Shown here in pieces: positions 63,491 to 64,000 of a DNA stretch of 64,000 nucleotides (positions within the stretch are counted from its first letter, which is position 1; every line of letters begins with the position of its first letter). Both the position numbers and the translations under genes were made by a program. This DNA comes from Alphaproteobacteria bacterium. GTDB taxonomy: Bacteria > Pseudomonadota > Alphaproteobacteria > M2410. A model generated the notes under the pieces. It worked only from the letters and a program-made list of their open reading frames with translations. It ran no database searches and was not told where the DNA came from. The stretch is taken from NCBI GenBank assembly GCA_006226415.1, contig SBGZ01000085.1, positions 29,348-93,347 of the forward strand, given 5' to 3'.

Positions 63491-64000
63491 TTATTCTTTG
63501 ATCGCCCCGGTAAAGGCAACAACGTGAGACACGACAATGGAACCGAGATCGGGCGTGATCTCATGACCCATGCCATCAATGATGACCAACTGAGCGCCAG
63601 GCACCAGCGATGCAACGCTTTCACCCGCCGCCAGCGGAATGAGCGGATCGTCCCGCCCGTGAATAACAAGTGTCGGCACGTCAATCTCTTGAAGCCGCTC
63701 GACATTGGGACCAGATACCATGGCCGCCGCCATCTGCCGCGCCGCACCGATGGGGTAGTGACATCGGGCAATGCCCGTCTCTGCCCGCTGGCGCAGATAA
63801 TCCGGACTCGCCTTGTATCTTGAGCCCTCCAGGATCTGCCAAAGCTTAACCACATGAGCGACTAAGGCCTCATGCTCTTCCGGCAAGGGCGCCATCAAGG
63901 CCTCTCGCGCTTTTGGGTTCCCGGGCGGCAGAGACGGATCGCCGGAAGTCGACATGGCGCTGATCAGGCTCGTCACCCGTTCCGGAGAACGGAAGGCCAC
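63491..64000 (-). CDS. Alpha/beta hydrolase, C-terminal part (cut by window edge)
   Basis: Open from the window edge to a TAA/TGA-type stop at 63491 (169 residues seen). VIHGRDDPLIPLA (acid) and DGMGHEITPDLG (His) match the neighbour's VIHGRIDPLVPLA and DMGHDLP, so it is a tandem paralogue. The nucleophile elbow lies outside the window. Nineteen bases separate it from the next gene, so the pair is probably co-transcribed. Confidence 0.82.
   Translation of the reverse strand: MAFRSPERVTSLISAMSTSGDPSLPPGNPKAREALMAPLPEEHEALVAHVVKLWQILEGSRYKASPDYLRQRAETGIARCHYPIGAARQMAAAMVSGPNVERLQEIDVPTLVIHGRDDPLIPLAAGESVASLVPGAQLVIIDGMGHEITPDLGSIVVSHVVAFTGAIKE

Noticed and set aside
1-64000. CRISPR arrays, insertion sequences or prophage genes
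   Set aside because: No regularly spaced direct repeats, transposase motifs or phage structural genes were seen in reading the window.

Overview
The window reads as chromosomal DNA of a GC-rich alphaproteobacterium. This rests on the short phosphatidylserine decarboxylase followed by pssA, the helicase/S4/TerB/FdxA/CarD block, aerobic-type cobS and cobT, the xerD-aroK-aroB neighbourhood, the bolA-dnaJ-cobS order and rpmB beside a DUF3108 protein. Acyl-CoA dehydrogenases, glutathione transferases, a sulfatase, a P450 and a flavin halogenase point to a heterotrophic, probably marine lineage. A Parvibaculum or Rhodobiaceae-like placement is a guess. No phage, transposase, integrase cargo or CRISPR array is visible.

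Layout. 1-2.5 kb: 5' part of xerD, then a large exported protein preceded by a 43-residue membrane peptide gene that overlaps it. 2.8-5.8 kb: aroK, aroB and a CNNM/CorC-type transporter. 5.8-11.7 kb: bolA, a DnaJ-domain gene, cobS, an exported protein of unknown function, cobT and a Tat-exported dienelactone hydrolase. 11.8-15.4 kb: phytase-like esterase, queuosine-precursor-type transporter, rpmB and DUF3108. 15.6-20.7 kb: Suv3-like helicase, S4 protein, TerB, FdxA and CarD, with clear terminators. 20.7-23.6 kb: M48 protease, a nuclease-fold protein with altered catalytic positions, and cytochrome c.

23.7-31.2 kb is one long minus-strand catabolic operon (GST, two acyl-CoA dehydrogenases, a membrane DUF, sulfatase, long GST, metallo-hydrolase). 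31.4-38.3 kb holds a prohibitin-like gene and an RND efflux pair coupled to a flavin-dependent halogenase. 38.7-45 kb runs on the plus strand: psd, pssA, FkbM methyltransferase, amidohydrolase, CobW-type GTPase and a CYP153-like P450, most of them overlapping or closely spaced. 45-51 kb is a mixed region: orphan methyltransferase, PA2778/PA2779-type pair, two lipoprotein amidohydrolases, tRNA-Arg(CCU) and a nitrilase.

51.3-55.4 kb holds the most unusual pair: a SLOG-domain protein with two membrane hairpins, then a TIR-transmembrane-seven-blade WD40-transmembrane protein. It looks like a membrane-associated signalling or conflict module and is the best candidate for an undescribed system. 55.5-60.5 kb has a duplicated membrane sensor-type protein, a CDF transporter and a phenylalanine/tyrosine catabolic operon (phhA, FAH family, maiA) divergent from an Lrp/AsnC regulator. 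The window ends with a 615-residue acyl-CoA dehydrogenase, a run of palindromic hairpins and two tandem alpha/beta hydrolases, the last cut by the window edge.
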